Positions 14,022-23,033 of a stretch of 24,130 bases of DNA are shown here, piece after piece. The notes beneath the pieces were generated by a model, which was not told where the DNA came from, made no database searches, and saw nothing but the letters and a program-made list of their open reading frames with translations. The stretch covers positions 100,188-124,317 of the forward strand of contig BMAT01003668.1 of NCBI GenBank assembly GCA_019649035.1, in the 5' to 3' direction. A program made the position numbers and the translations under genes. The stretch comes from Elysia marginata. Lineage: Eukaryota; Mollusca; Gastropoda; Plakobranchidae. The first letter of the stretch is position 1. Each line of letters begins with the position of its first letter.

Positions 14022-14155
14022 TTTATATAGGTGGGTGCCGGGGCCAGTTAGGGTAAATCTTTCCCAAGGCAATTGCAACATGGCATAATCGGGAATCGAA
14101 TTCGCGACCGCCGGATCACGAGTCCGACGCGCTAACCACTCCACCATGCTGCCTC
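14022..14155 (-). mobile_element. tRNA-derived SINE fragment
   Basis: The minus strand from about 14154 reads GGCAGCATGGTGGAGTGG, then TTAGCGCGTCGGACTCG. Its anticodon-like arm is CGGA-CTCGTGA-TCCG, and a slightly degraded B-box GAATTCGATTCCCG lies at about 14090-14103. Non-tRNA sequence follows, including CCTTGGGAAAG and CCGGCACCCACCTATATAAAG, which resembles the post-tRNA part of invertebrate SINEs I have seen. The anticodon-loop position would read CGT, but the tail shows this is a SINE and not a tRNA gene. The 3' end is unclear and could lie nearer 13980. I see no clean target-site duplication, so it may be truncated or old. Confidence 0.75.
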
Positions 14156-14251
14156 TAAGTAGCGTACGGTTTAAAATGCTCCCCAATATTAAATTGTTCA
14201 CATTATAAAGCTCTTATACTGGTAAAGCAACATGCGTTTTTAAAACACCTC

Positions 14252-14278
14252 ACTAATTAGTTTATGAGACTAATTAGT
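14252..14278. repeat. Paired 10-bp palindromes ACTAATTAGT
   Basis: ACTAATTAGT occurs at 14252-14261 and 14269-14278, separated by 7 nt. Each copy is self-complementary and the pair can form a hairpin. Each holds a TAATTA core like homeodomain binding sites, but AT-rich DNA makes such cores common. Confidence 0.5.
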
Positions 14279-17200
14279 CAGCTAACTGATGAAGCAAAGT
14301 GAACGCTCTGCACACACATCGATAGTTCGGTTGCTGAGAAGTTATTCTGGTAAAGTTAGATTCTCACAAAACATAAATGTAATAAAGTGATATTCATGAT
14401 GAAAAATTCGTGCACAATAAAGATAGCTTGCTATTTGTGCTGATGAAGCAACCTATAGCGTGTAAAAACACATCAATATTTTATTTGCAATCTAAGTCTT
14501 TCTACCTACTTTTCTAGTAATCTAAACCTTCCAAAACGCCTCCATTATTACGTTACAATGAAATTCATGTAAACTAAACTGCCATGTTTTCAAATGCGAA
14601 TGTCACACTTAAAAAAAAGCTCAACAAGATACAAAGGATAATGTATTGAAAAATAGACAAGGAAAACTGTTCCTGACCTAGACTGATCACGGTGTCCTAA
14701 CCTGTGGTAGGTGCAAGTTTTACCTTATACAAAAAAGGGTATTTAGAACAAAACCAATTTTGTCACTGACAAATAATATACAGACAAAGAAATACAATTA
14801 GTAAAAATTTCGAAAAATAGTTTATGGTCTCTCATTGTTTCTGTCTGACAGCCTGTCTGTCTCTCTCTACGTATTTCTTGTTTCTACGTCTCGTTTCTGA
14901 TTAATGTCTTCTGCTACAATATGAACCTATCTTAGTCTGAGAAATCTCTTATTTATTCCTCATGTTTATCTACAGCTCGTTATCTTCTCAAGCTCAGCGA
15001 ATGAAATAGGTAAAAAGAACAACCTGTTAGATATTTTTGACATTTTCTGACTGTCGCTTGAATGAAGGTTTTATCATATATACTCGTAAAAAAAATATTC
15101 TATACTTTGGAATGTTTTACAGTAGGAAAGTTTAACACATTAACCAGATCTTATAAGAAATAATGTCCGTTGACATTGTAAGCAAAAAGAAATCTCTTTT
15201 ATCAAGATTTTGTAAACCTCAACACTTCGATACAATTTCATTAGAAGAAATGTCTGTGTTTTAGCCTCAAACCATCTCCATTCTCAATCTCATGACTTCA
15301 TCAATATATCCGCAAGGTTAAGCCTAATTATTTTATTTTCAAACAAACTAGATTAAAACCAACATGATGCTCTAAATTTATGGGGTCTTGCAAATATATT
15401 AGCATTACACAATCAAGCCTACAGGGAATCTAGATCCAGATAATGTTTCTCGTTTCAACGCTATGTAGCATTAAAATCAATAAAAACCACATCCATCCCG
15501 ATTCTTCTAAATTGTTCATACGAAACACTTTCTTGAGCTGTTGTGTAAACTAAATGTTTCACTTTCCATTTTACTACTAAGTCAGGCCTACAGTCTTGCG
15601 CTTTTGTCTCCGAATATGAATACATGACAGAAACCACCAAGGCCTGAGACCCTATGTTTTAGACAAGTTGACATGCGCCGTTTGGCTCACAGATGTGCTT
15701 ATCTAATAACTTGAAACTATCACTTTAAAATCACAATATTAATTATAAAACTAAGTTATCAACAATCAATTCAAAACAACAAAGCGAAACTAATGAATTA
15801 GATTATAATATTCCTGTTATCCGAACTACCCTATACAACATAACATTGTAAGAGACTAAGATGGATAAATTTTGTGAAAGTTTTTCGCCATGGTGGAGAT
15901 CGTAAACTAATCAAGCCACAAAAAAAGAAGGAAGAATACGTACAGGAAAATGAAACACTATTGTCTACCCGAACCCTTCATAGGGTAATTATCTTCGAGG
16001 AAAATTGATTTCTAGGAGATCCTGTCAATAGACATTGTTGTGGCGATACAAAGCGTATTTTTTCTGAAAAGATTTATCTATTTTTTCTCCCTTATCTGTT
16101 TATCTGTCTACCCGCCTACCAACCTATCGTCAGTATTTTTTTTTCTGTACTTCATTGTCAGTTAATTCAACTAAATTTTCAGTAAATAATGACTGTTTTT
16201 CCATTCTCAATTTTGTACATATTTACACATAAAATACACAAAATATGAGGCAGTTTCCTCTGATGAGACAATGGAATGCCAACATTCTGATCTCAACTTA
16301 CTATACTGGTCTGCCTCTAGCTGAGTAAACAGAGCTCTCCTACAATCGGAGTGAAAAGATTGAAATGTTTAGTCCTTTTCTTCCTCTTTATGTCTCTTGT
16401 CTCTTTTTATCTGTATAGCTTTCAACTAATTTTGTCTCAATGGGGATTTGAACAATGGAGAGCATCTAAATAAAAAAATAAAAACACCTAGCATGATGCC
16501 AGATACAGTATCAATATTTACATTTTTGACTTAGCAAATGGTAACAAGAACTTTAAGCAAAGCCATGCAAAGTTACTGGTTTAAAAATCATTTCCAAGTT
16601 CTCAATATAAGAATTACACATTCTTTTCTTACATTATGACCATCAACATGCCTATTTTCGATTATCGCTGTCTTTGTTGAACCTTGATTTGTTTTTTATG
16701 GCCAATTTTTAGGAGTACAATTGCCTTTTTTGCAAATGAAAGAGTAGCTCCTTGTTGACTTTTATTTTGAAAATATTGATTTAAAACGTAAACCAATGCC
16801 AAAGTTTAGGATAAAAGAAAAAAAATAACCTTCACTTTTTGCTTTTTTGTTGGGTTCAGTTAATTTTAGTGTTTATTGCTTTTTTCAGAATATACTGTTT
16901 GAACAGATTCAAATTATACGTGGCTGTGTAATAAGATAGTAGTTCTTTGGGTACAATAATGTTTGGGTTTTGTTTTTTGTTTTTTTTTATTATAATTATC
17001 TTTTGTGTTGGTGACATGTTTTTCTCTCCCACAACTTCATCGCCTCTTTCTCATTGCCTCTTACTATTACTCTGTTCAACTCTTTCTCTCTTTTCTGTCC
17101 CTTTTTCTACCACTGCCCACTCTTTCTTTTCACATCTATGCCACATCATTCTCTTTATTTTTCTCCTTTCAATGCGTCTAGATTCATCTCTTTCTCTCTT

Positions 17201-17739
17201 CATTTCTCTCCTTCTCCTCTTTCCGTCCGCTTTTTACATCACTCTCTCTTTCACTCTCCGCTTTTTTGGAAAACCGTTTTAAGGATATTGATATATGTGA
17301 AGAATTCTTTTATATATTTGTCATATAACCAGTAGTGTTAATGTATTAGAAAAAATCGTTTGTGTGTGCACGTCTGAGCATGTGTATGCCAAAGTTATTG
17401 TATACATCATTACAACGGAAGGGAAAAGATCGACGACAAAAGGAAAAAAAAACAACGGCAGTCATAAGTGCGAAACAGATAGCAAGCCAGCACTGCAAGA
17501 TGTTAACAAGTATTTCAGTACCAGGTTCTATTCGTTCGGAGGGACATTACAGATATTTTGCAGTGTCCAGTCATTCAGTTCAATGCCTCGCAACTATTTT
17601 TTAAACACTGAGGGAATGTTCCAAATTGAGAAGCTTTGAGTCCCCTTACGACTCGCTTTTAAAAAAAAAAGTCTTCATTACTTGTTTCATCTCATTTTGC
17701 CATTCCGTATACTTTTTTTTCTTTATTTGTACCTTCGAG
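14279..17739. other. Long AT-rich stretch, no gene recognised
   Basis: No domain, RNA gene or clear repeat is recognised. Positions 16950-17280 are strongly pyrimidine-rich and give Phe/Ser/Leu-rich frames that I read as compositional. Two overlapping plus-strand frames at 17362-17639 (80 and 91 codons) lie in DNA of more balanced composition, but neither shows a known motif. They end about 100 bp before the first LINE homology, so could be unrecognised upstream LINE sequence or chance. Confidence 0.55.
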
Positions 17740-18065
17740 ACTAAATAAAGAGCATTCAAAACATGTAATGGTAAGAAACAAACTAAAAATGAAGAGTGAT
17801 GTAAAAAAAATTGAGATTATGTAAGTTAGAGTTCCACCCAAACTTAAAGACATTGACCAGAAATACATAGATGTAAGTGGCGAGATAATCAAGATTTGTC
17901 CAGAAGTTCAAAATCTGGGACTTTTTATTGGTAGAACTTTGTGCTTTCAAAAGCTGTATTTAATGTTTGAAAAATATGTGTCTTTGAGCTAAGAAATATG
18001 GTGGCTTAAGACCTTCCATTAAGGAAGAGGTAACAAAAACTGTTTTTTATTTTATTTTGAACATT

Positions 18066-18172
18066 CCAGAATTGATTACTGCAATAGAAATTTTATATTG
18101 CTAACTTCTGATAGAATCCCAGAATTGATTACTGCAATAGAATTTTTTATAGGAGTAACTTCGGATGGAGTC
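18066..18172 (+). repeat. 53-bp tandem duplication inside the LINE
   Basis: The first 24 bp are identical at 18066-18089 and 18119-18142 and encode the R-I-D-Y-C-N motif; the rest of the two units is similar but diverged. It is either a local tandem duplication or a junction between two different LINE copies that broke at the same homologous site. Confidence 0.75.
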
Positions 18173-18392
18173 AAAAGCGCGTTTGAGTGGTCGAACTACC
18201 CAGACAAAGGACACTTACGTTAAAAAGATTATTTTCTGAATTTGCCAAGAACGTCAGCGTATATTTTGATTTTGACCTGTCTATGAAAAAAACAACAAAT
18301 AAAAAACTTGATCAAAATTGTGTAGTTAGAAACAACATGAACAGGCACTGTATGAAGATGGAGCCACTCTTTGTTTATCAACATTTCAAAAG
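18171..18392. other. Sequence interrupting the LINE, possible insertion
   Basis: LINE homology stops after DGVKS-like codons near 18176 and resumes with LRKVENNAAR at 18407, although only a few residues normally separate these blocks. The intervening DNA shows no LINE homology. TCAAAAG at both 18171-18177 and 18386-18392 could be a 7-bp target-site duplication. No terminal inverted repeats and no recognisable product are seen. Frames of about 65-72 codons on both strands have no known motif. Confidence 0.4.
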
Positions 18393-18782
18393 ATCTTATA
18401 AATAGTCTCCGAAAAGTTGAAAACAATGCCGCAAGACTGATTTTGAGAAAGAATAAGCGCTCCTAGTCACCTCTGTTGTGTCGATCGCACTGGCTTCCAG
18501 TAAAGAAAAGAATATATAAATCTTTGCTTTAGTATTTAAAAGTTTGGAATTTAAAAGCCCTGTTTATATTAAAAATCTTTTAAAAGTATACATCCCTAAG
18601 AGATGCCTAATATGAAGAGCAGAATCGAGCCTTCTAATAAAGCCCAAAGACAATCATGAAATTGGAGAAAGATCTTTCTTTTTTGCAGCCTCCAACCTTT
18701 AGGTTTGTCGTCTCATTCATATTAAAAAATCTAATTCCCTTGAGGGGTTCAAAGACGTATCTTTTCAACCTGTAAATTTATT

Positions 18783-18887
18783 GAATTTGTTCTGATAGGT
18801 GAAGCAAACACAAAAAAGACAATTAATAACCCCGATTCTGCAAGATCTTCAGTTTCCCAATGCCAAAACGAGCGAATTTGTTCTGAT
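18783..18887. mobile_element. 77-bp insert in the LINE 3' UTR bracketed by 14-bp direct repeats
   Basis: GAATTTGTTCTGAT is repeated exactly at 18783-18796 and 18874-18887. The 77 bp between (18797-18873) interrupt the LINE tail and are nearly the same as a sequence found 200 bp downstream. The layout matches a small retrotransposed or copied fragment with a target-site duplication. It is too short to carry a promoter or product. Confidence 0.6.
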
Positions 18888-18999
18888 TGCTGTATACGCA
18901 TTATGTCACATTTGTTTTGCTATTGTGTTATTGTTAGTTTTCAATTTTATTGAAAGCGCCTGAAGCTTTCTTACACGGCGTTTGGGGCAATACAATTGC

Positions 19000-19076
19000 T
19001 GAAGCAAACATCAAAAAGACAATTAATAACCCCGATTCTGCAAGATCATCAGTTTCCCAATGCTTAAAGGAGCGAA
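19000..19076. repeat. Second copy of the 77-bp sequence
   Basis: It aligns without gaps to 18800-18876, with six differences (about 92%), at an exact spacing of 200 bp. It starts about 5 bp after the presumed 3' end of the first LINE and runs into the second LINE fragment. Confidence 0.9.
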
Positions 19077-19078
19077 AG

Positions 19079-19290
19079 TTTCCCTCATAGTTACAATACC
19101 TGTTCAATCTTCACAACCAGCAGTCTAGAAATCTTTGATCGGAAACAAGTTAACCTTGACAATGCCTAATAAATAGTGTTGGTGACAGATCTTTTTACCA
19201 CACTGGCCCTGACATGTGGAAAAACCTCTCATGGTTAATAGTTTCTTCCAAGACTTTGTTTATTTAAAAAAAAATGAAGCTTGAAATAAT
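19079..19290 (+). mobile_element. Second decayed LINE C-terminal fragment
   Basis: In one frame from 19082 the sequence reads PS-stop-LQYLFNLHNQQSRNL, several stops, then VGDRSFYHTGPDMWKNLSW and SSKTLF. These match the P-S-Y-L-x-x-L...R-x-L-R-S and G-x-R-S-F-x-x-x-x-P-x-x-W-N-x-L-P blocks at the end of CR1/L2/jockey-type ORF2. The first LINE has its own copy of the same block (GERSFFFAASNL), so this is a separate, differently diverged copy. Its 5' part is missing and its 3' tail is not recognised beyond about 19290. Confidence 0.75.
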
Positions 19291-19719
19291 GGCTGCTCAT
19301 ATCTTTTGTCAAAAGATTTATAAAATTATCAACCGAACGTATTTGCTGCTTTGGTAGTCGTCTTTTCTTTCTAAGTTAGGCAAAACTGAAGCTACAAGAA
19401 AGTTATATGATAACATGGTTTTGTTAGTAAACAAACTTCAAGATTGCCAGACGTATACCTATCTATGAGGCAATGAACTTTTAATTTTGTGATTGCTCTT
19501 TATAAAGTTTAAATGCTTTTAAAGTGTATTCTTTATGTGTTAGCTAGGATATTTTATAACAATTGCATTGTTTTATGTAATCATAGCCTAAAATATAAAC
19601 TTAATGATGTCTTCTCTTGTAATTGGTGCAATATTTTTCGCCTTTTTTATTGCCAACTTTAACCGTAAACGCTTTGATCTATTATAGAGACTATAGAGAT
19701 GCCAATTGTTATCACTATT
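19291..19719. other. AT-rich stretch, no gene seen
   Basis: This may include the 3' UTR of the second LINE fragment, but no diagnostic tail is visible. Nothing else is recognised. Confidence 0.55.
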
Positions 19720-19757
19720 TTCTTCTTCTTTTTTTCTTCTTCTTTTTCTTCTTCTTC

Positions 19758-19791
<34 letters not shown>

Positions 19792-19861
19792 TTTATTATC
19801 ATCATCATCATCATCATCATCATTATTATTTTTGTTATTATTATTGCTATTATTATTATTA
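19720..19861. repeat. Compound trinucleotide microsatellite TTC / ATT / ATC / ATT
   Basis: Interrupted TTC units (19720-19759) are followed by ATT (19760-19798), a run of ATC (19798-19822), then ATT with GTT and GCT variants to 19861. Blocks differ by one base per unit. All long frames across it (Phe, Ser, Ile, Leu, Tyr, His runs) are artefacts. Confidence 0.98.
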
Positions 19862-21271
19862 AGTTTAATTCACACTTTTTGTTATCACTATTTTTATCTA
19901 CTTTTGTAACAATTAACCAACACAAGAAGAACAGCTATATACAAAATGAACAGCACAAAATATGAAAGGTATTCAAGCACCTTACTGGAAATTAGTGCAA
20001 ATAATTATAATCAAAGGCAAGACATAAGTCTACCTTTACCAGAGGGCGCTTCAGATTATATTCACATGCCAAATCTGTCTAGAAGAGATGACAGAATAAG
20101 TTTACCATGAATGTAAATGTTCATTCCAAGAAAAAAGGTCTAGATAACTTCAAACTGTTTTGGAAGTAAATGTTAAAACCTTCTTATAAGGCTGGTGAAG
20201 GAATTTAGGGTGAATTCTTTCAACTTGTTAATACGACTAAATATAAATAATAACTATCTAGAACACCGTCTAGATGGCGTTAAAGGCTTTTAACATTACT
20301 AGTAAGAGAAAAAAAAGTAAGCAAAATCCAAAAAAAATTAATAGCTTTTAAAATATCTTGCCTTGTTATTTTGTAAAAAATTATTTATGGAAAACCTCAT
20401 GTTTATCCAGCACTTGAGAGTAACTTTGTACAATTAACTGCTGAACTGAAGTTTTTTGTTCATAACGATAAAATTGTTAGGCAGCGGTATGTAACAAGTA
20501 GTGAATTGAAGTAGATCTCAAGGGTAATGACCGAAAAAGTCTGCCGTGGGAATAGTGCAAACCTTTTACTTTTGTAGTTTCAGCAACCACCGCCTTGAAG
20601 CTTAGAAAAAAATACTTCTTACGGCTATCATATCACCACTACGCTTCTAAAAAAAGTTTTACAGGGAAGGTTTTTGCCTGGCCTCTTGCTAGTTTGATCG
20701 GGAATATCCAAATCGCATCAAAGGCAACCGTCACACCCGGCAGCAAACCAACATTTAGCTATGCACCAACTCATTTTTTTTCTCTGAAGTAGAATTCTTA
20801 TACTCACACTGTGTCCATGCTGAATGAAAAAAATAAAATCGAAAAATGAAGGCGGAAAGAAATCCATTATTATGATCATTCAAAATTGGTCATACAACAA
20901 AGCAAAATGTGTATCCTAAATGTTAACAAAATTTTAACCAAAATGTTTTCCTTACAGTTTTTACGGACAATTATAAATTTTTCCTTCATAAAATTGCTGC
21001 TGCTTTTTTATATCTCTAACAATCTGCTAACTATCGAGACTTTTTATTACAGGTTCGAATGTTGGTAGGAAATTACCGGCAAGTAGCCATCAACCTTGCT
21101 ATTGTCGAACATCAGGCCACGTCGCGATAACCTTGTCAAAAACGATAACAATCTTATAATGATGTGCGAAAAAGCAAGAGATAGAGATGATAAAAACCAC
21201 GAAAACAATTTGCGCTCAATTTTTATCCTTTATTATCATCGTATAATGAATCTGACCTATTACTACCCGGA
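19862..21271. other. AT-rich stretch with an unexplained open segment
   Basis: Plus-strand positions 20377-20511 are open for 45 codons and continue after one TAG to about 20575, reading phrases such as FVQLTAELKFFVHNDKIVRQ. The composition is balanced and coding-like, but I recognise no family. Frames at 20595-20792 and 21096-21284 also lack known motifs. No other feature is supported. Confidence 0.5.
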
Positions 21272-21315
21272 AATAGTCACGTGACTATTGGGGTGAACAA
21301 ACCGCCTTGTGGCGG
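21272..21315. promoter_or_regulatory. Palindromic E-box (GTCACGTGAC) plus small GC-rich hairpin
   Basis: AATAGTCACGTGACTATT at 21272-21289 is a perfect 18-bp palindrome whose centre is GTCACGTGAC, the ideal binding site of USF/TFE-type bHLH-zip factors in animals. Twelve bases on, CCGCC-TTGT-GGCGG (21302-21315) can form a 5-bp stem. A further CACGTGAC occurs at 21965-21972. No transcription start or gene is recognised nearby, so a regulatory role is only a possibility. Confidence 0.3.
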
Positions 21316-22964
21316 ATTTTCTTTGGGGTACTGTTTGGGATGTTGTTTAGGGTCACTTTTAACAGCCTTAGTTAGACTTGATCTAGATGATTCAAAAAAA
21401 TACACCAACCAAGTTTCCATCCTTGGACTCGAACCTTAGTCAGCTTTTCATAGCATTTTATGAAATCCCCACTTTTCTTGATACTTTCTAGGCCAAAATC
21501 CCTTCTCTAATCATGCCTTGGGAGTGGGTCTAGGTGTATCGGTGTTGACTGGCTTTCGTAAATCATTCGGTAGATCTAGATCTAGAACAGAATGACAGAA
21601 ACGTTGTCACTCAAATTTGTCATCCCAAAATAATTACTTCCAGTGTGCTTTATAGCCGTGAAAGATATAATTAATTTAAGTATTTCTGTTACATGCAAAA
21701 AGACTAGATCTAGAATGTATACCCGCCCGAATACAAAATCTTCAGCCTAGCCCCAAGAGGCAAGGAAATTCAAGTGACATTATTTACATAGTATCTAACC
21801 CAAGCAGCACCTCAAATGAAATCCGCCATTACTATTTATACCAACCAATGAAATGCTGCTACTTTTCTAGACCTATCGGCTCTCGCGTAACATAAAATTA
21901 TACATGGAATAGCGGGAAATCCGGAAGAGATTATTGAATGGAAACCCCCGCTGACCCCAAGACCCACGTGACATTTTGGAGATATAGGTTGTCCTCATTC
22001 GAATGTATTCAACGACCGCTAGATTTACGTGAACGAGCTTAACATATAATTACGGTGCATATAATTAAAGCACGTCATGCAATTGTTTTGGAGCGGTTTA
22101 AAAAAATGAAAAGTTGAAAGTTTATTCTGCCTACAAACGAGCGAAACGACTCAAACCTTGTTTTAATAAGTTCGAGCTGGCTAAAAGTAAAAACAATGAG
22201 AAAACTCAGCTGGCAATCGATTAGCTTGTTATGATTATAGAGATGAGCTCGCATTGGCACAACAAAAAGGTCTGTTGGCACAAATCATGAAGTTCTTAAA
22301 TTCTTTTCAGGAGAAGACAGTCGACACTTTGCAGGAGGTGTTTCCCCGCTCCTTACAACTGAAAACAATTAAATTTTTTGACAATTGTTCCAATTATCGA
22401 AAGGTGGGTTTACACGGTAGTATCAAGAACAAAAAATCAGAGTGAAATTTTCCCTGTGGAATCAGAACGAACATTTCTATTCTGATTTCGTTCATTTTTA
22501 TGGAGCTCTTACACGGGGTAGAAAAAATAAACGAAACGAAATTTAGGCCACCCCTACAACTAGAATCTAGATATAATCTAATCTAGCGCTGAACCTTTTG
22601 ACATAACTACATCTAGATCTATATCTTGATGTAGGAATATTGCACGATTCGCACAAGTCTGGCTTTAAATTCAAAACAATAATGCGTACCGTTATTTTTT
22701 CAGTCGGTTGGCATTTTCTTCTTATGTATGGATGTGAGAAGCAAAGCTGAGCCCGTTTTGTTAGTGAAAGGAACGACCATTTTGTTTGAAAAATTTAAGT
22801 TCGAGTTGATGATCTAGACTTAATTTGGTCCTTGTATGTACTTTGGCATGTTAATATTTCGGCTATGTTTAACACATTTAGGCATACCAGGGTCGCTTTT
22901 GCTTTTTGTGTCTTTGACCACAATTTATATTTGTCTTCTTAAAAGATTTTTTGTGGTTACTTGT
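21316..22964. other. AT-rich stretch, no gene recognised
   Basis: TCTAGATCTAGA-type motifs occur at about 21572-21585, 21704-21715 and 22563-22620. Plus-strand frames at about 22104-22210 and 22254-22445 have balanced composition but no known motif. A nested inverted repeat (AATCAGAA at 22460-22467 with TTCTGATT at 22480-22487) and two copies of TTACACGG (22410-22417 and 22509-22516) hint at an unclassified short repeat. Confidence 0.5.
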
Positions 22965-23033
22965 CAAGATGGTAAGAGCATATCATGCAAGATGGTAAGA
23001 GCATATTATGCAAGATGGTAAGAGCATATAATG
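22965..23033. repeat. 23-bp minisatellite, three exact-length units
   Basis: Units at 22965-22987, 22988-23010 and 23011-23033 begin CAAGATGGTAAGAGCATAT. They differ only at one position near the end (C, T and A in turn), so this is a recent tandem duplication. Confidence 0.97.

Larger units (their letters stand above)
17740..18995 (+). mobile_element. Decayed LINE 3' portion (end of reverse transcriptase, C-terminal block, 3' UTR)
   Basis: Pieces in order match the CR1/L2/jockey-type non-LTR ORF2 end. From 17771, VRNKLKMKSDVKKIEIM fits the conserved W-M-x-x-N-K-L-x-L-N-x-x-K-T-E. CPEVQNLGLFIGRTLCFQK at about 17898-17954 fits the N-L-G-V-x-F-D region. ELRN and LRPSIKEEVTKTVF follow in other frames, then SRIDYCN (about 18065-18085). 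Later come LRKVENNAARLILRKNKRS (18407-18463), HWLPVKKRIYKSLL, FKSLEFKSPVYIKNLLKVY (frame changed), then GERSFFFAASNL and SLEGFKDVSF. The 3' UTR ends with a GAAAGCGCCTGAAGC...ACGGCG hairpin-like piece and GGGGCAATACAA near 18995, typical of such tails. Stops, frameshifts and insertions make it dead. The 5' part, including the catalytic residues and endonuclease, is absent. The exact clade is not settled. Confidence 0.85.

Noticed and set aside
14080-14154. Functional tRNA gene with a CGT anticodon
   Set aside because: The B-box is degraded and the sequence continues into a SINE body, so it is a tRNA-derived SINE head.
16947-17335. Hydrophobic open frames of 93-111 codons
   Set aside because: They are read from pyrimidine-rich DNA in two frames at once, and composition explains them.
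19623-19965. Frames rich in Phe, Tyr, His, Ile and Met
   Set aside because: All are translations of the TTC/ATT/ATC microsatellite.
20040-20052. CTCF-like CCAGAGGGCGCT
   Set aside because: It is shorter than the usual motif core and has no further support.
21302-21320. Bacterial-style terminator (CCGCC-TTGT-GGCGG then ATTTT)
   Set aside because: The window is clearly animal nuclear DNA; the stem is only 5 bp and the T run is weak.
21410-21450. B-box-like GGTTCGAGTCC on the minus strand
   Set aside because: No A-box or tRNA fold lies at the expected distance upstream, so it does not support a tRNA or SINE.
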